From assembly GCA_016719105.1 (NCBI GenBank), contig JADKAQ010000004.1:248001-312000 (forward strand): a stretch of 64,000 nucleotides of DNA, in the 5' to 3' direction. Shown here in pieces: positions 8,877-17,039 of this stretch. Each line of letters begins with the position of its first letter. Positions within the stretch are counted from its first letter, which is position 1. Source of the DNA: Gemmatimonadota bacterium (GTDB lineage: Bacteria; Gemmatimonadota; Gemmatimonadetes; Gemmatimonadales; Gemmatimonadaceae). A program made the translations under genes and the position numbers. The notes under the pieces are model-generated. The model was not told where the DNA came from, did not search any database, and worked only from the letters and a program-made list of their open reading frames with translations.

Positions 8877-9613
8877 CGTCCCGCAAGTCCAAGGCGCCAC
8901 CGTCGCGCCCCCGCGTCGCGGACGAGGCGGGGGCCGTGGTGGAGTCGCCCGCGCCGCTCACCGCCCCGGTCGAGGACTACCTCAAGGCGATCTACGGGAT
9001 CGAGCAGGGCGGGGGGGCCGCCGCGACGAACGACATCGCCGCCAAGCTGTCCATCGCCGCCGCGTCGGTGAGCGGGATGGTCCGCCGCCTGGCCGATCAG
9101 GGGCTGGTGTCATACGAGCGCTATCGCGGCGTGCGGCTGACGGACCTGGGGCGCCGCGCCGCGCTGCGCACGATTCGGCGACACCGCGTGATCGAGACGT
9201 ATCTGGCGCAGGCGTTAGGCTATCCGTGGGATCGCGTGCACGAGGAGGCCGAGCGGCTGGAGCACGCCGTGAGTGATGAACTCGTCGACCGGATGGCGTC
9301 GGCCGTCGGCGAGCCGGAGGCCGATCCGCACGGTCATCCGATCCCGACGCGCGACGGCGTGATCGACGAAACGCGGCACCGGACGCTGTCCGACCTCGCG
9401 CGCGGGCAACGCTCCCGCGTGAAGCGCGTGAGCGACGAAGACTCCGAGCTCCTGCGCTACCTCGCCAGGATCGGGATCCGCCCCGGCGTCGTCCTGATGC
9501 TCACGGACCGCGCGCCCTTCGACGGGCCACTCACCCTGCAGGTCGGCAAGACGTCGTGCCAGGTGGGGCCGGCGCTGGCGTCGCGCGTCATGGTGGAACT
9601 GCTCCCCGATTGA
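8873..9613 (+). CDS. mntR: Manganese-responsive DtxR-family repressor MntR
   Basis: A 246-residue repressor with a winged-helix domain (about 30-95), a dimerisation/metal domain (about 95-160, with DPHGHPIPT) and a C-terminal FeoA/SH3-like domain (about 170-246). At the positions that set metal choice, Asp35 replaces DtxR Met10 and Glu127 replaces DtxR Cys102, as in MntR. His104, Glu130 and His131 match the remaining ligands. The GTG start overlaps the usp stop as GTGA; about 30 extra residues precede the helix-turn-helix domain. It is expected to bind the palindrome before mntH and repress its own operon when Mn2+ is plentiful. Confidence 0.9.
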   Translation: MTSRKSKAPPSRPRVADEAGAVVESPAPLTAPVEDYLKAIYGIEQGGGAAATNDIAAKLSIAAASVSGMVRRLADQGLVSYERYRGVRLTDLGRRAALRTIRRHRVIETYLAQALGYPWDRVHEEAERLEHAVSDELVDRMASAVGEPEADPHGHPIPTRDGVIDETRHRTLSDLARGQRSRVKRVSDEDSELLRYLARIGIRPGVVLMLTDRAPFDGPLTLQVGKTSCQVGPALASRVMVELLPD

Positions 9614-9666
9614 GCCCAGTCGTGCGGGGAACGCCTCGTGCGCAGCGGTCGTTTACCACCACGGCC

Positions 9667-10614
9667 ATGCACGTCCCCCCACGACTTCGCACCACGCGGC
9701 CCATACTCGGCCCGACACCGCGCTCGCTGGCGTTCGCGCTCCCACTCGCGCTCGTCCTGTCGCTCGCGCTGCTCCCACGGACTGGGCATGCGCAGACTAG
9801 TCGTGCCGACGAGTCTCAGCGCACGGCACCGACGCCCGACCGCCGTTCGCCGCGTGCATTGCGCACGATCGCCATCGACGAACGCCTCGTGCGCGACAAG
9901 GGGCTCGCGCTGGGCGACACGCTCGAGGTGGCGGCCACGCCCGGCGGGGCCGGCGAGCGGGTCCTCGTCGGGGCCATCGTCAGGCGAGCCGCCGATCCCT
10001 CCGAGGTGGCGCGTGCGGAATACCGTGTGCGACTGCACCTCGACCAGCTGCAAGCGCTGACCGGGAGCGGCGACAAGGTCGACCGGTTCGCGGTGGCCGT
10101 CACACCGGGCGCGACCGACGCGGCGGTCGCAGCGATCAATGCGCGCAGCTTCGGCTTCCGCGCCCACCCCTCGCGCGCGGTGGCCGCCGAGACGTCGCGC
10201 ACCTTTGCCGTCGTGTCGCGCTTCAACCGGGCCATCGGGGTCATCACCATCGTGGCCAGCGCCATCTTCCTCCTCTGCATCATGCTGCTCAAGGTGGAGG
10301 AGCGTCGACGCGACGTGGCGGCGTTGCGCCTGCTGGGGATCTCCCGGCGCACGGTGACCGGCGCCGTGGTCCTCGAGGCCTCGTGCATCGCGGTGCTGGG
10401 GAGTGCGGCCGGCGTGGCCTTCGGGTATGTCTGCTCGGCCATCATCAACTGGTACTATCGCGGCGTCTATCGCACGCCGCTGGCCTTCTCGCTGGTGACG
10501 CCCGGCACGGTGGCCTTCTCCGTGGCGCTCTCGCTGGCCCTCGGGATCGGGGCGGGCCTGCTCGCCGCGCGCCGCCTCACCGGCGTGCCGCCGCTCTCGC
10601 TCTTTGGCCGCTGA
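9667..10614 (+). CDS. FtsX-like ABC permease with N-terminal signal-like segment
   Basis: A 315-residue protein whose C-terminal half has the three-helix FtsX permease module (about 205-225, 255-278, 288-308), with EERRRDVAALRLLGISR in the cytoplasmic loop as in LolC/MacB permeases. The usual first TM with its LALRNL-type start is absent. Instead the N-terminus looks like a cleavable signal peptide ending GHAQ, followed by a short periplasmic domain of about 150 residues. It starts 53 nt after mntR. Its TGA overlaps the next ATG, so the two permeases are coupled and probably form a heterodimer. Confidence 0.82.
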   Translation: MHVPPRLRTTRPILGPTPRSLAFALPLALVLSLALLPRTGHAQTSRADESQRTAPTPDRRSPRALRTIAIDERLVRDKGLALGDTLEVAATPGGAGERVLVGAIVRRAADPSEVARAEYRVRLHLDQLQALTGSGDKVDRFAVAVTPGATDAAVAAINARSFGFRAHPSRAVAAETSRTFAVVSRFNRAIGVITIVASAIFLLCIMLLKVEERRRDVAALRLLGISRRTVTGAVVLEASCIAVLGSAAGVAFGYVCSAIINWYYRGVYRTPLAFSLVTPGTVAFSVALSLALGIGAGLLAARRLTGVPPLSLFGR

Positions 10615-11801
10615 TGCGCCTCGCGCTCGCCTGGTCGTCGCTCTTTCGCCATCCGGTGCGCACCGCACTGGCCGTGTTAGGCGTTGCCGTCTCGGCGGCG
10701 ATGCTCCTGGACATGGTCATGCTGGCGAGCGGGATGCAGGTCTCGTTTCGCGCCCTGCTCATGCGCCAGGGCTTCGAGATTCGGCTGACGCCGAAGGGGA
10801 CGCTCCCGTTCGACACGGAAGCGCGCATTGCCCGGGCGGCGAGCGCCGAGTCGTCGCTGCGCGCCATGCCCGGGGTGCGGGAGATCTCGCCCGTGCTGGG
10901 GACGACGCTGCACGTGGTGCGCGGTGAGGCGAGCGAGGCGTGCTTCGCGTTAGGTATCCGCCCGGCGGTGCAGGGAGACTACGAACTCGAGCAGGGGCGC
11001 GACGCCGAGGGCGACGACCAACTCGTGGCCAATACGACCTTCCTGGCGCGCACCGGCGCCGTGGTGGGCGACACGCTGGAGCTGGCGGCCGGCTATGACG
11101 CGCAGTTGCGCACGTGGACGGCGCGGCGGCGCGTGATCGTGGCCGGCCGTGGACGCTTCCTCTACCTCGCGGCCGACCAGGCGGCCGTCGCCCTCCCGCT
11201 CGGGGCGCTCCAGGCCATGCTTGCGCCTGGCGGCGTCGACGAGGTGTCGCTCTTCATGGTCAAGACCGTCCCCGGGCGCGACGTTGAAGGGCTGCGCGCC
11301 GGCATCGAGCGCGTGCTCCCGCGGGTGACGGCGATCGCCACCGCCGATGCCGTGCGCTCGGTGGAGGAGCGACTGAGCTACTTCCGCCAGCTCGCCTTCA
11401 TTCTCGGGACGGTGAGCCTGATCGTCGGATTCCTCCTCGTGAGCACCCTGGTGACCGTGAGCGTGCAAGAACGCGTGGGTGAGATGGCCGTGATGCGGGC
11501 GCTGGGGATCTCGCGCCCGCACATCGCGCAGCAGGTCATGCTCGAAGGGCTGGCCATCAGCGTCGTGGGGGCGGTGCTTGGCCTCGCGCTCGGCCTGCTC
11601 ACCGCCGAGTATCTCAACGGGATCCTGCGGACCTTTCCCGGACTTCCGGCGGCGATCGACTTCTTCGTCTTCGAGCCGCGCGCCGCCTGGCAGTCCTTCG
11701 GGTTGCTGATCGTCACGGCGGTACTCGCCGGCGCATTCCCGGCGTGGCGCGCGGCGTCGCTCCCCATCGCCACCACCCTGCGGACGGAGGCGGTGTCGTG
11801 A
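10614..11801 (+). CDS. FtsX-like ABC permease (MacB/LolC class)
   Basis: A 395-residue permease with the canonical four-TM FtsX architecture: an N-terminal TM after LALAWSSLFRHPVRTAL, a periplasmic domain of about 230 residues, and three C-terminal TMs after the ERLSYFRQLAF segment. The cytoplasmic VQERVGEMAVMRALGISR loop is typical. It is coupled at both ends: TGATG with the first permease and GTGA with the ATPase. MacB-class transporters work by mechanotransmission rather than simple transport, acting on periplasmic lipoproteins, lipids or peptides. The substrate here is unknown. Confidence 0.88.
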   Translation: MRLALAWSSLFRHPVRTALAVLGVAVSAAMLLDMVMLASGMQVSFRALLMRQGFEIRLTPKGTLPFDTEARIARAASAESSLRAMPGVREISPVLGTTLHVVRGEASEACFALGIRPAVQGDYELEQGRDAEGDDQLVANTTFLARTGAVVGDTLELAAGYDAQLRTWTARRRVIVAGRGRFLYLAADQAAVALPLGALQAMLAPGGVDEVSLFMVKTVPGRDVEGLRAGIERVLPRVTAIATADAVRSVEERLSYFRQLAFILGTVSLIVGFLLVSTLVTVSVQERVGEMAVMRALGISRPHIAQQVMLEGLAISVVGAVLGLALGLLTAEYLNGILRTFPGLPAAIDFFVFEPRAAWQSFGLLIVTAVLAGAFPAWRAASLPIATTLRTEAVS

Positions 11802-12598
11802 GTGCGGACGTGATGAAGGGGAGCGGTGTTGGGCCCGTGCTGCAGGCGGTTGACGTGGTGCGCGAGTATGCGCTGGCCGGGGTGCCGGTGCAGGCCGTGC
11901 GTGGCGTCTCGCTCGAGGTGGGCGAGGGGGAGTACGCAGCGATCGTCGGGCCGTCGGGGTGCGGGAAGTCGACGCTCCTCAACTTGTTAGGCGCCATCGA
12001 TCGCCCGACGCGCGGTGCTGTGCGGCTGCGCGGGCGGGACGTGTCCTACATGAGCGACCGCGAGGCGACCGAGTTCCGCCTGCGCCACATCGGCTTCGTC
12101 TTCCAGCGCTTCTACCTGATGCCGATGCTGACGGCGGCCGAGAACGTGGAGTTGCCGATGGCCGAGGCGGGGGTGGCGAAGGCGGCGCGCCGCGCGAGGG
12201 CGCGCGAGCTGCTGGCGTACGTCGGGCTCGACGCGCGCGCCGGGCACCGGCCCGCACAGCTCTCCGGGGGCGAGCAGCAGCGGGTGGCGATTGCCCGCGC
12301 ACTCGCCAATCGCCCCGCGTTGCTGCTGGCGGACGAGCCGACCGGGGAGCTCGATGCGCGCACGGGGCGCGAGGTGATCGGCCTGTTCGAGCGACTGAAT
12401 GCCGACGGGATGACGATCGTGGTGGTGACCCACGACGAGGTGCTGGCGCGCGCGGCGCGCCGCGTGGTGCACATGGTGGATGGGGCGATCGTGTCGGATG
12501 AACCGAATGCCCCTGCCGAAGTGGGGGGCCCCCCCCGAACGACAGTATCGCCGACGGCGCACGACGATGCGTCACCATTTCGCCGCGCACGGGGCTGA
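11798..12598 (+). CDS. ABC transporter ATPase (LolD/MacB type)
   Basis: A 266-residue cytoplasmic ATPase with all functional motifs: Walker A GPSGCGKST, Q-loop VFQRF, signature LSGGEQQR, Walker B LLLADEPTGELD, and switch histidine VTHD. The ADEPTGELD form is characteristic of the LolD/MacB/FtsE group that pairs with FtsX-like permeases, which matches its neighbours. GTG 11798 overlaps the permease stop; ATG 11813 is an alternative. The last 30 or so residues are low-complexity and not conserved-looking. With the two permeases it should make one transporter. Confidence 0.92.
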   Translation: MSADVMKGSGVGPVLQAVDVVREYALAGVPVQAVRGVSLEVGEGEYAAIVGPSGCGKSTLLNLLGAIDRPTRGAVRLRGRDVSYMSDREATEFRLRHIGFVFQRFYLMPMLTAAENVELPMAEAGVAKAARRARARELLAYVGLDARAGHRPAQLSGGEQQRVAIARALANRPALLLADEPTGELDARTGREVIGLFERLNADGMTIVVVTHDEVLARAARRVVHMVDGAIVSDEPNAPAEVGGPPRTTVSPTAHDDASPFRRARG

Positions 12599-12708
12599 TC
12601 CGTTGCACGGCCCACGACACCCGATGCCACGGACCCCGCGGGTCCTCGCCACGGGTCGCCGACGTCGGTCGGTCGACCCGGCAACGAATCCCCGCTGACG
12701 CTCCCCCG

Positions 12709-14202
12709 ATGCTCCTGACACTCGCGCTGCGCAACCTCGTCCTGCGCCCCTGGCGTTCCCTCCTCCTCTTGGCCGGCTTCGGCCTGGGGGTCGGCGTCAT
12801 GATCACGCTCCTCTCGATCGGCGAGGCGATGGTGATCCAGGCCCGCGACGAGCGGCTCGTGGGCGGCGGCGAGGTCACGGTCCTCCCCGATGGCGTCGAC
12901 CTCGAGGTCCTCAAGACCGGCGGGGTGGGTGGGCTCTGGTTTTCGGTCGCCAACGCGCGTTTCGTCTTCTTGCAGCTGTTGGCCGCGCCGCGCCTGCGCC
13001 CCCTCGTCACGGCCGCCGCCCCGCAGATGGAGGGAAAGCTCGTGTACCTGCGCGGGGCGCGGCTCGGCGAGCTGGCGGTGCGGGCGAGCGGCGAGATCCC
13101 CTCGGCGACCCGGGCGGTGGGGGCGGCGCCCACGCTGGTGGCCGGTGCGTGGCACGACGACGACGGCGACCGGCGCTGGACCGCGCCTAACGACGCACAG
13201 TTGCGGCACGACATCGACCGGTTCCACGAGCGGCCGGCCACGGTACGGAACCCGGGGAGCTGGGCCGAGTGGCACTACTTCAATGTGATCTCCGCCGATC
13301 GCCAACGCTGGGCCTTCCTCACCTTCATGCTCGCCGGCGACGTCCCGCGCGGCGAGTGGGGAGGGCAACTGCTGCTCTCGCTGCACGAGGCGGGGAAGCC
13401 TGAACGTCGCTACTCGCGCCGCATCGACCGGTCGCGCGTGCGCTACTCGACCACGGACGCCGACCTCACCCTGGACGATGCCTTCGTGCGCGTCCTGCCC
13501 GATGGTCGCTACGCGGTGCAGGCGCGCATCCCGGCGGAGGGAGGGGGCGCCGAGGCGACGGTCGACCTGGTCGTCGCCCCCGCCCCACGCGCGTACTTTC
13601 CGGGGACCTCGTTAGGCTCGGGTGACTTCGTCTCGGGATACGTCGTGGCGGGACTCCGGGCGTCGGCCACGGGGACGATCTGCGCGGGGGCACGGTGCGA
13701 GCGCTACGACGAGGCCCAGGGGTACCATGACCACAACTGGGGGACGTGGCGCGGCGTCAGCTGGGACTGGGGGGCGGCGCGCGCGGGGAGCTACACCCTG
13801 TTGTACGGACGGGTGCAGGCCCCGGACTCGCTCGTCGCCGACGCCCCGATCTTTCTGTACCTCGTCGATTCGGTCGGCTTCCGGGCCGTCTTCCGGCCCC
13901 GGCAGGTGCAATACGAGGACGGTCGGCTGATCGCGACGCGGGAGGGCACCCTGCGCGTGCCGTCGCGCGCGGTGATGATCGACATCCGTGGCGCCGACAC
14001 GCTGCGTGTCGAGCTCACCATCGAGGATGCCGTGGCGACCGACACCCGCGGCGCCCTCGTCGAGCGCGGCGAGAGCGGGCTGGCGCGGGAAATCCCGCGA
14101 CCGTGGTTCGTGCAGATGAAGGGGGTGGCGCGCCTGTCGGGTCGCATTGATGGACAGGTCGTCGCCGGGGAAGGGACCGGCTTCTTCGAGACGTACCGTT
14201 AG
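12709..14202 (+). CDS. Membrane-anchored AttH/CrtC-like protein
   Basis: A 497-residue protein. Residues 1-40 (LALRNLVLRPWRSLLLL and on) are indistinguishable from the first TM segment of an FtsX permease. The rest is periplasmic and contains GYHDHNWGTW, the hallmark of the AttH/CrtC lipocalin-like fold (carotenoid 1,2-hydratase superfamily). AttH proteins are encoded beside FtsX-type ABC transporters in attEFGH operons, as here. The anchor would tether the domain to the transporter. Ligand and catalytic role are unknown. It ends with TAG in a GTTAGG hexamer; 110 nt separate it from the ATPase. Confidence 0.78.
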   Translation: MLLTLALRNLVLRPWRSLLLLAGFGLGVGVMITLLSIGEAMVIQARDERLVGGGEVTVLPDGVDLEVLKTGGVGGLWFSVANARFVFLQLLAAPRLRPLVTAAAPQMEGKLVYLRGARLGELAVRASGEIPSATRAVGAAPTLVAGAWHDDDGDRRWTAPNDAQLRHDIDRFHERPATVRNPGSWAEWHYFNVISADRQRWAFLTFMLAGDVPRGEWGGQLLLSLHEAGKPERRYSRRIDRSRVRYSTTDADLTLDDAFVRVLPDGRYAVQARIPAEGGGAEATVDLVVAPAPRAYFPGTSLGSGDFVSGYVVAGLRASATGTICAGARCERYDEAQGYHDHNWGTWRGVSWDWGAARAGSYTLLYGRVQAPDSLVADAPIFLYLVDSVGFRAVFRPRQVQYEDGRLIATREGTLRVPSRAVMIDIRGADTLRVELTIEDAVATDTRGALVERGESGLAREIPRPWFVQMKGVARLSGRIDGQVVAGEGTGFFETYR

Positions 14203-14206
14203 GCGC

Positions 14207-14560
14207 CTACCGATCGTTGCGCGAGCGCAGGATCAGGGCGGCCACGACGCCAAGGCCGGCGACGGCAAGCGCGACGATCGGCACCACCGGGACCGGCCGA
14301 CCGGCGTTCGACGACGAACTGGCGACGAGTCCCATGCCGATGGCGGTCATGACGCCGGAGAGGACGGCGATGATCAGCGCCGGCTTCGGATTGGTGCGGG
14401 TCGACGCGCTCGGCATGGCGTCGCGCAGCGCCTGCGCGACTTCCTCCGGGGTGATCCTGGGCTCCCGCCGCTGAAACTCGGCGATCGTCGCGCGCACGCG
14501 ATCCGTGAGGGCGCGCGAACGCGGCGTCGGCTGCGGCTGGGGCTGCGGAACGATGATCAT
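14207..14560 (-). CDS. Small two-TM membrane protein, unknown function
   Basis: This 117-residue protein has a proline/glutamine-rich N-terminus, a soluble helical segment of about 45 residues (with a PRITPEEVAQAL stretch) and two C-terminal TM helices (about 63-82 and 90-111) ending in RSRNDR. I do not recognise the family. GGAG lies 8 nt before the ATG. It is the last gene of a minus-strand run of SPFH, ribbon-helix-helix protein, 36-residue membrane peptide and this gene, so it is probably part of that unit. Confidence 0.6.
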   Translation of the reverse strand: MIIVPQPQPQPTPRSRALTDRVRATIAEFQRREPRITPEEVAQALRDAMPSASTRTNPKPALIIAVLSGVMTAIGMGLVASSSSNAGRPVPVVPIVALAVAGLGVVAALILRSRNDR

Positions 14561-14593
14561 CGAGGTGACTCCGGTCGTGACGGGACGATGCGG

Positions 14594-14704
14594 TCAGCGG
14601 AGCGCGAGGTACATGCCGGCGAGGAGCAACGCCATGGCACCGCCGATGAACGAGGCGACGAGAATGGGCGGGTGCCCGCGCTTTCGCAGGAAGGCCGTGA
14701 GCAT
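14594..14704 (-). CDS. 36-residue single-TM membrane peptide
   Basis: A short gene begins MLTAFLRKRGHP and ends in one hydrophobic helix. AGGAG sits 8 nt before the ATG and overlaps the end of the upstream ribbon-helix-helix gene, which stops 5 nt before this start. The positive-inside N-terminus and single TM suggest a small inner-membrane peptide. The combination of a short helix, a good ribosome-binding site and tight spacing between two minus-strand genes supports it as a real gene. Function is unknown. Confidence 0.55.
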   Translation of the reverse strand: MLTAFLRKRGHPPILVASFIGGAMALLLAGMYLALR

Positions 14705-14709
14705 GATGA

Positions 14710-14901
14710 TCACTCCTCTTCGTTAGGTGGTGGCGCATCCGGCGCACCGCCGCGTGGCAGGCGTCCGGCATCCTTGAGCGCTCGGCGCAGGAGGAACTCG
14801 ATGTGCCCGTTGAGGCTGCGCAGATCGTCGTTGGCCCAGCGCTGTACCGCGTCGAGGACCTCGGGGTCGACCCGCAGGAGGAAGGAACGTCGCGCCGTCA
14901 T
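14710..14901 (-). CDS. Arc-like ribbon-helix-helix DNA-binding protein
   Basis: A 63-residue protein with the ribbon-helix-helix pattern. The beta strand RSFLLRVDPEVL is followed by two helices (AVQRWANDDLRSLNGHIEFLLRRALKD) and an acidic, proline-rich tail. The match is to Arc/MetJ-like repressors with the NGHIEFLLRRAL helix. GAGG precedes the ATG by 5-6 nt. It lies just downstream of the SPFH gene, separated by about 100 nt and a strong hairpin. It could bind the symmetric AT-rich element before the SPFH gene (inference). Confidence 0.78.
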   Translation of the reverse strand: MTARRSFLLRVDPEVLDAVQRWANDDLRSLNGHIEFLLRRALKDAGRLPRGGAPDAPPPNEEE

Positions 14902-14935
14902 CGCCGCCTCACGTCGTGCGGAGACTGCGCAGGGT

Positions 14936-14962
14936 CTCCCCACCCCTTGGCGGGGTGGGGAG
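14936..14962 (-). terminator. Strong GC hairpin after the SPFH gene
   Basis: A perfect 11-bp inverted repeat with a 5-nt loop (14936-14946, 14952-14962) lies between the SPFH stop and the ribbon-helix-helix start. There is no T-run, so it may attenuate rather than stop transcription and set the ratio of SPFH to the downstream genes. Confidence 0.5.
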
Positions 14963-15005
14963 GAGCCCTGCCGATGCCCGGCGCGCCCCCGTCACCGGAT
15001 CGTCC

Positions 15006-15875
15006 TCACTGGTACAGCGTCCCCGCGTTGACTACGGGCTGCGCATCGCGGTCGGAGCACAGCACCACCAGCAGGTTGCTCACCATCGACGCCTTCCGTT
15101 CATCGTCGAGCGTCACCAGCCCGCGATCGCTGATTAGCGTCAGCGCATTCTCCACCATCCCCACCGCCCCCTCCACGATCTTCGAGCGTGCCGCGATGAT
15201 GGCCGCGGCCTGCTGTCGACGCAGCATCGCGTTGGCGATCTCCGGGGCGTACGCCAGGTGGCTCAGGCGCGCCTCGATCACCTCGACTCCCGCCTTGTGC
15301 AGCCGGTCGGCCACCGCCTGCTGCAACGCCTTCGAGACGTCGGCCGGGTGCGTGCTCAGCGCGATCTCGTCCACTCCGTGCGCGTCGTACGGGTACGACT
15401 GCGCCAGCGCCCGCACCGCCGCCTCGGACTGCATCACCACGAAATGCGTGTAGTCGTCGACCTCGAACACCGCCTCGGCCGTGTCGACCACCTTCCAGAC
15501 CACGACCGCGCCGATCTCGATTGGGTTGGAGTGGTTGTCGTTCACCTTGAGCTTGGCGGTCTCGAAGTTCCGGATGCGCAGCGAGACGGCCTTCTTGGTG
15601 AAGAAGGGATTGGCCCAGAAGAGCCCGGACTCGCGCACCGTCCCCACGTACTTGCCGAAGAGGGTCAGCACCTTCCCCTCATTCGGCTGCACGGTGAACA
15701 ACCCGGACAACGTCAGGATCCCGGTCAGGAGCAGGATAGCCCCCGAGATCGCCGTGAGGGGGGAACCGCCGTCGGCTCCGACGATGACGCGCCAGACTCC
15801 GAGGCCGAGGAGCAGGATCCCCAGGAAGACCATGAGCAATCCGCTGGTCCCCGGCTTGTTGATCTCGCGTAACAT
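15006..15875 (-). CDS. SPFH/Band 7 domain membrane protein
   Basis: A 289-residue stomatin/prohibitin-family protein. Two N-terminal hydrophobic segments (about 12-32 and 40-62) are followed by the SPFH domain (VQPNEGKVLTLFGKY onward) and an alpha-helical C-terminus with ALQQAVADRLHKAGVEVIEARLSHLAYAPE split over two helices. Such proteins oligomerise in membrane microdomains and scaffold proteases or stress responses. The ATG is preceded by GGAG about 8 nt away. The promoter region holds three hexamers spaced exactly 11 bp apart. Confidence 0.88.
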   Translation of the reverse strand: MLREINKPGTSGLLMVFLGILLLGLGVWRVIVGADGGSPLTAISGAILLLTGILTLSGLFTVQPNEGKVLTLFGKYVGTVRESGLFWANPFFTKKAVSLRIRNFETAKLKVNDNHSNPIEIGAVVVWKVVDTAEAVFEVDDYTHFVVMQSEAAVRALAQSYPYDAHGVDEIALSTHPADVSKALQQAVADRLHKAGVEVIEARLSHLAYAPEIANAMLRRQQAAAIIAARSKIVEGAVGMVENALTLISDRGLVTLDDERKASMVSNLLVVLCSDRDAQPVVNAGTLYQ

Positions 15876-15896
15876 GGAACGAAGGCTCCAGAAAGT

Positions 15897-15924
15897 GGTA
15901 TCGAGATGATATCACTATGATACC
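15897..15924. promoter_or_regulatory. Symmetric three-hexamer element, candidate operator
   Basis: GGTATC, GATATC and GATACC begin at 15897, 15908 and 15919, exactly 11 bp apart. The outer two are reverse complements and the middle one is palindromic within TGATATCA. The element is an AT-rich island just upstream of the SPFH gene. The phasing places the three sites on one face of the helix, as expected for cooperative ribbon-helix-helix dimers. Confidence 0.5.
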
Positions 15925-16046
15925 GCATCGCGCAAGGCCTCCGGCGGAAGGGCGCGACGCCGACGGTCGCCCTACTCGCCAGATCCGACCGATCCGCGGC
16001 GGTGCTCCCGCTTGACACCCGGTGTCCAACCCCGAGCATTGCGCGC

Positions 16047-16856
16047 ATGAGCGCTGCCATTCGCCTTGGAGCCCAGGGCTGGAACTACGATGCCTGGGTC
16101 GGCCCCTTCTATCCCACCGGGACGCGGAGCGCCGACTACCTCACGACGTACGCCCGCGCCTTCGACACGGTGGAAGTCGACTCGACCTTCTATGCCATCC
16201 CTCCGGCCAAGACGGTCAAGGGGTGGCGCGATCGCGTGCCGGCTGGCTTTCGCTTTGCCCTCAAGCTCCCGCAGGAGATCACGCACGAGAACCGGCTGCG
16301 GAACTCGGCCGACCAGCTCGCGCTCTTCGCCGAGCGTGCCCGGCTGCTCGGCGACAAGCTGGGGCCGATCCTGATTCAGCTGGGGCCCGACTTCGCGCCG
16401 GTCGAACTCCCCGCGCTCGCCTCGTTTCTCCCGACGCTACCGCACGACCTCGACTTCGCGATCGAGTTTCGGCAGCGTGGGTGGATCCACGACGGGATCA
16501 TCGCGCTGCTGGCCGAGCATCGGGTGGCGCTCGCGCTCACCGATGCCCGATGGATCCCGCGCAAGTCGATGCTCGCGCTCGCCGAACGCCCGACGTCGGA
16601 CGTGGCGTACGTGCGATGGATGGGGCCCAACAGGGATCTCGTCGACTATTCGCGCATCCAGGTGGATCGTTCGCGCGAACTGTCGAGCTGGGCGGCGGTC
16701 CTGCCGGCGTTGGCCAAGCGCGTGCGCACGGTCTACGGCTACGTCAACAACCACTTTGCCGGGCACAGCCCCGCGTCGCTTCGCGAACTGCAGCGGCTGC
16801 TGGGACAGCCGTCGGTTCCTCCCGAGGATCTCGGCGAGCAGATGAACCTCTTCTAG
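16047..16856 (+). CDS. DUF72 (YecE-like) protein
   Basis: A 269-residue TIM-barrel-like protein of the DUF72 family. The typical start is visible: IRLGAQGWNYDAWVGPFYP, then VEVDSTFYAIPP, FRFALKLPQEITH, and a late TVYGYVNNHFAGHSP. The biochemical role of the family is unsettled; members can lie near DNA-repair or metal genes. ATG 16047 begins the conserved region. The gene stands alone and is followed by a good intrinsic terminator. Confidence 0.9.
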   Translation: MSAAIRLGAQGWNYDAWVGPFYPTGTRSADYLTTYARAFDTVEVDSTFYAIPPAKTVKGWRDRVPAGFRFALKLPQEITHENRLRNSADQLALFAERARLLGDKLGPILIQLGPDFAPVELPALASFLPTLPHDLDFAIEFRQRGWIHDGIIALLAEHRVALALTDARWIPRKSMLALAERPTSDVAYVRWMGPNRDLVDYSRIQVDRSRELSSWAAVLPALAKRVRTVYGYVNNHFAGHSPASLRELQRLLGQPSVPPEDLGEQMNLF

Positions 16857-16983
16857 ACTCCGCGCACGAACGGTGGACGGCTCCTGGACGGCGTCGTGCG
16901 CCCTGGCGTCCGCGACCGTGCGTGACATGGCCCGTCATCTTCCGTTGGCGGCTGTTGGGATGTAGCGTTGTGGGGCTTCCCGT

Positions 16984-17027
16984 GCGCCCGGGGTGCAGCG
17001 GTGTGGCACCCGGGGCGCTGCGTTTTT
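16984..17027 (+). terminator. Intrinsic terminator before the pilin cluster
   Basis: A 13-bp stem with one mismatch (16984-16996 and 17006-17018) is followed by a TTTTT run at 17023-17027. It ends DUF72 transcription or acts as an attenuator in the leader of the pilin operon, whose first start is only 10 nt further on. Confidence 0.75.
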
Positions 17028-17039
17028 CCCTAACGGGTG

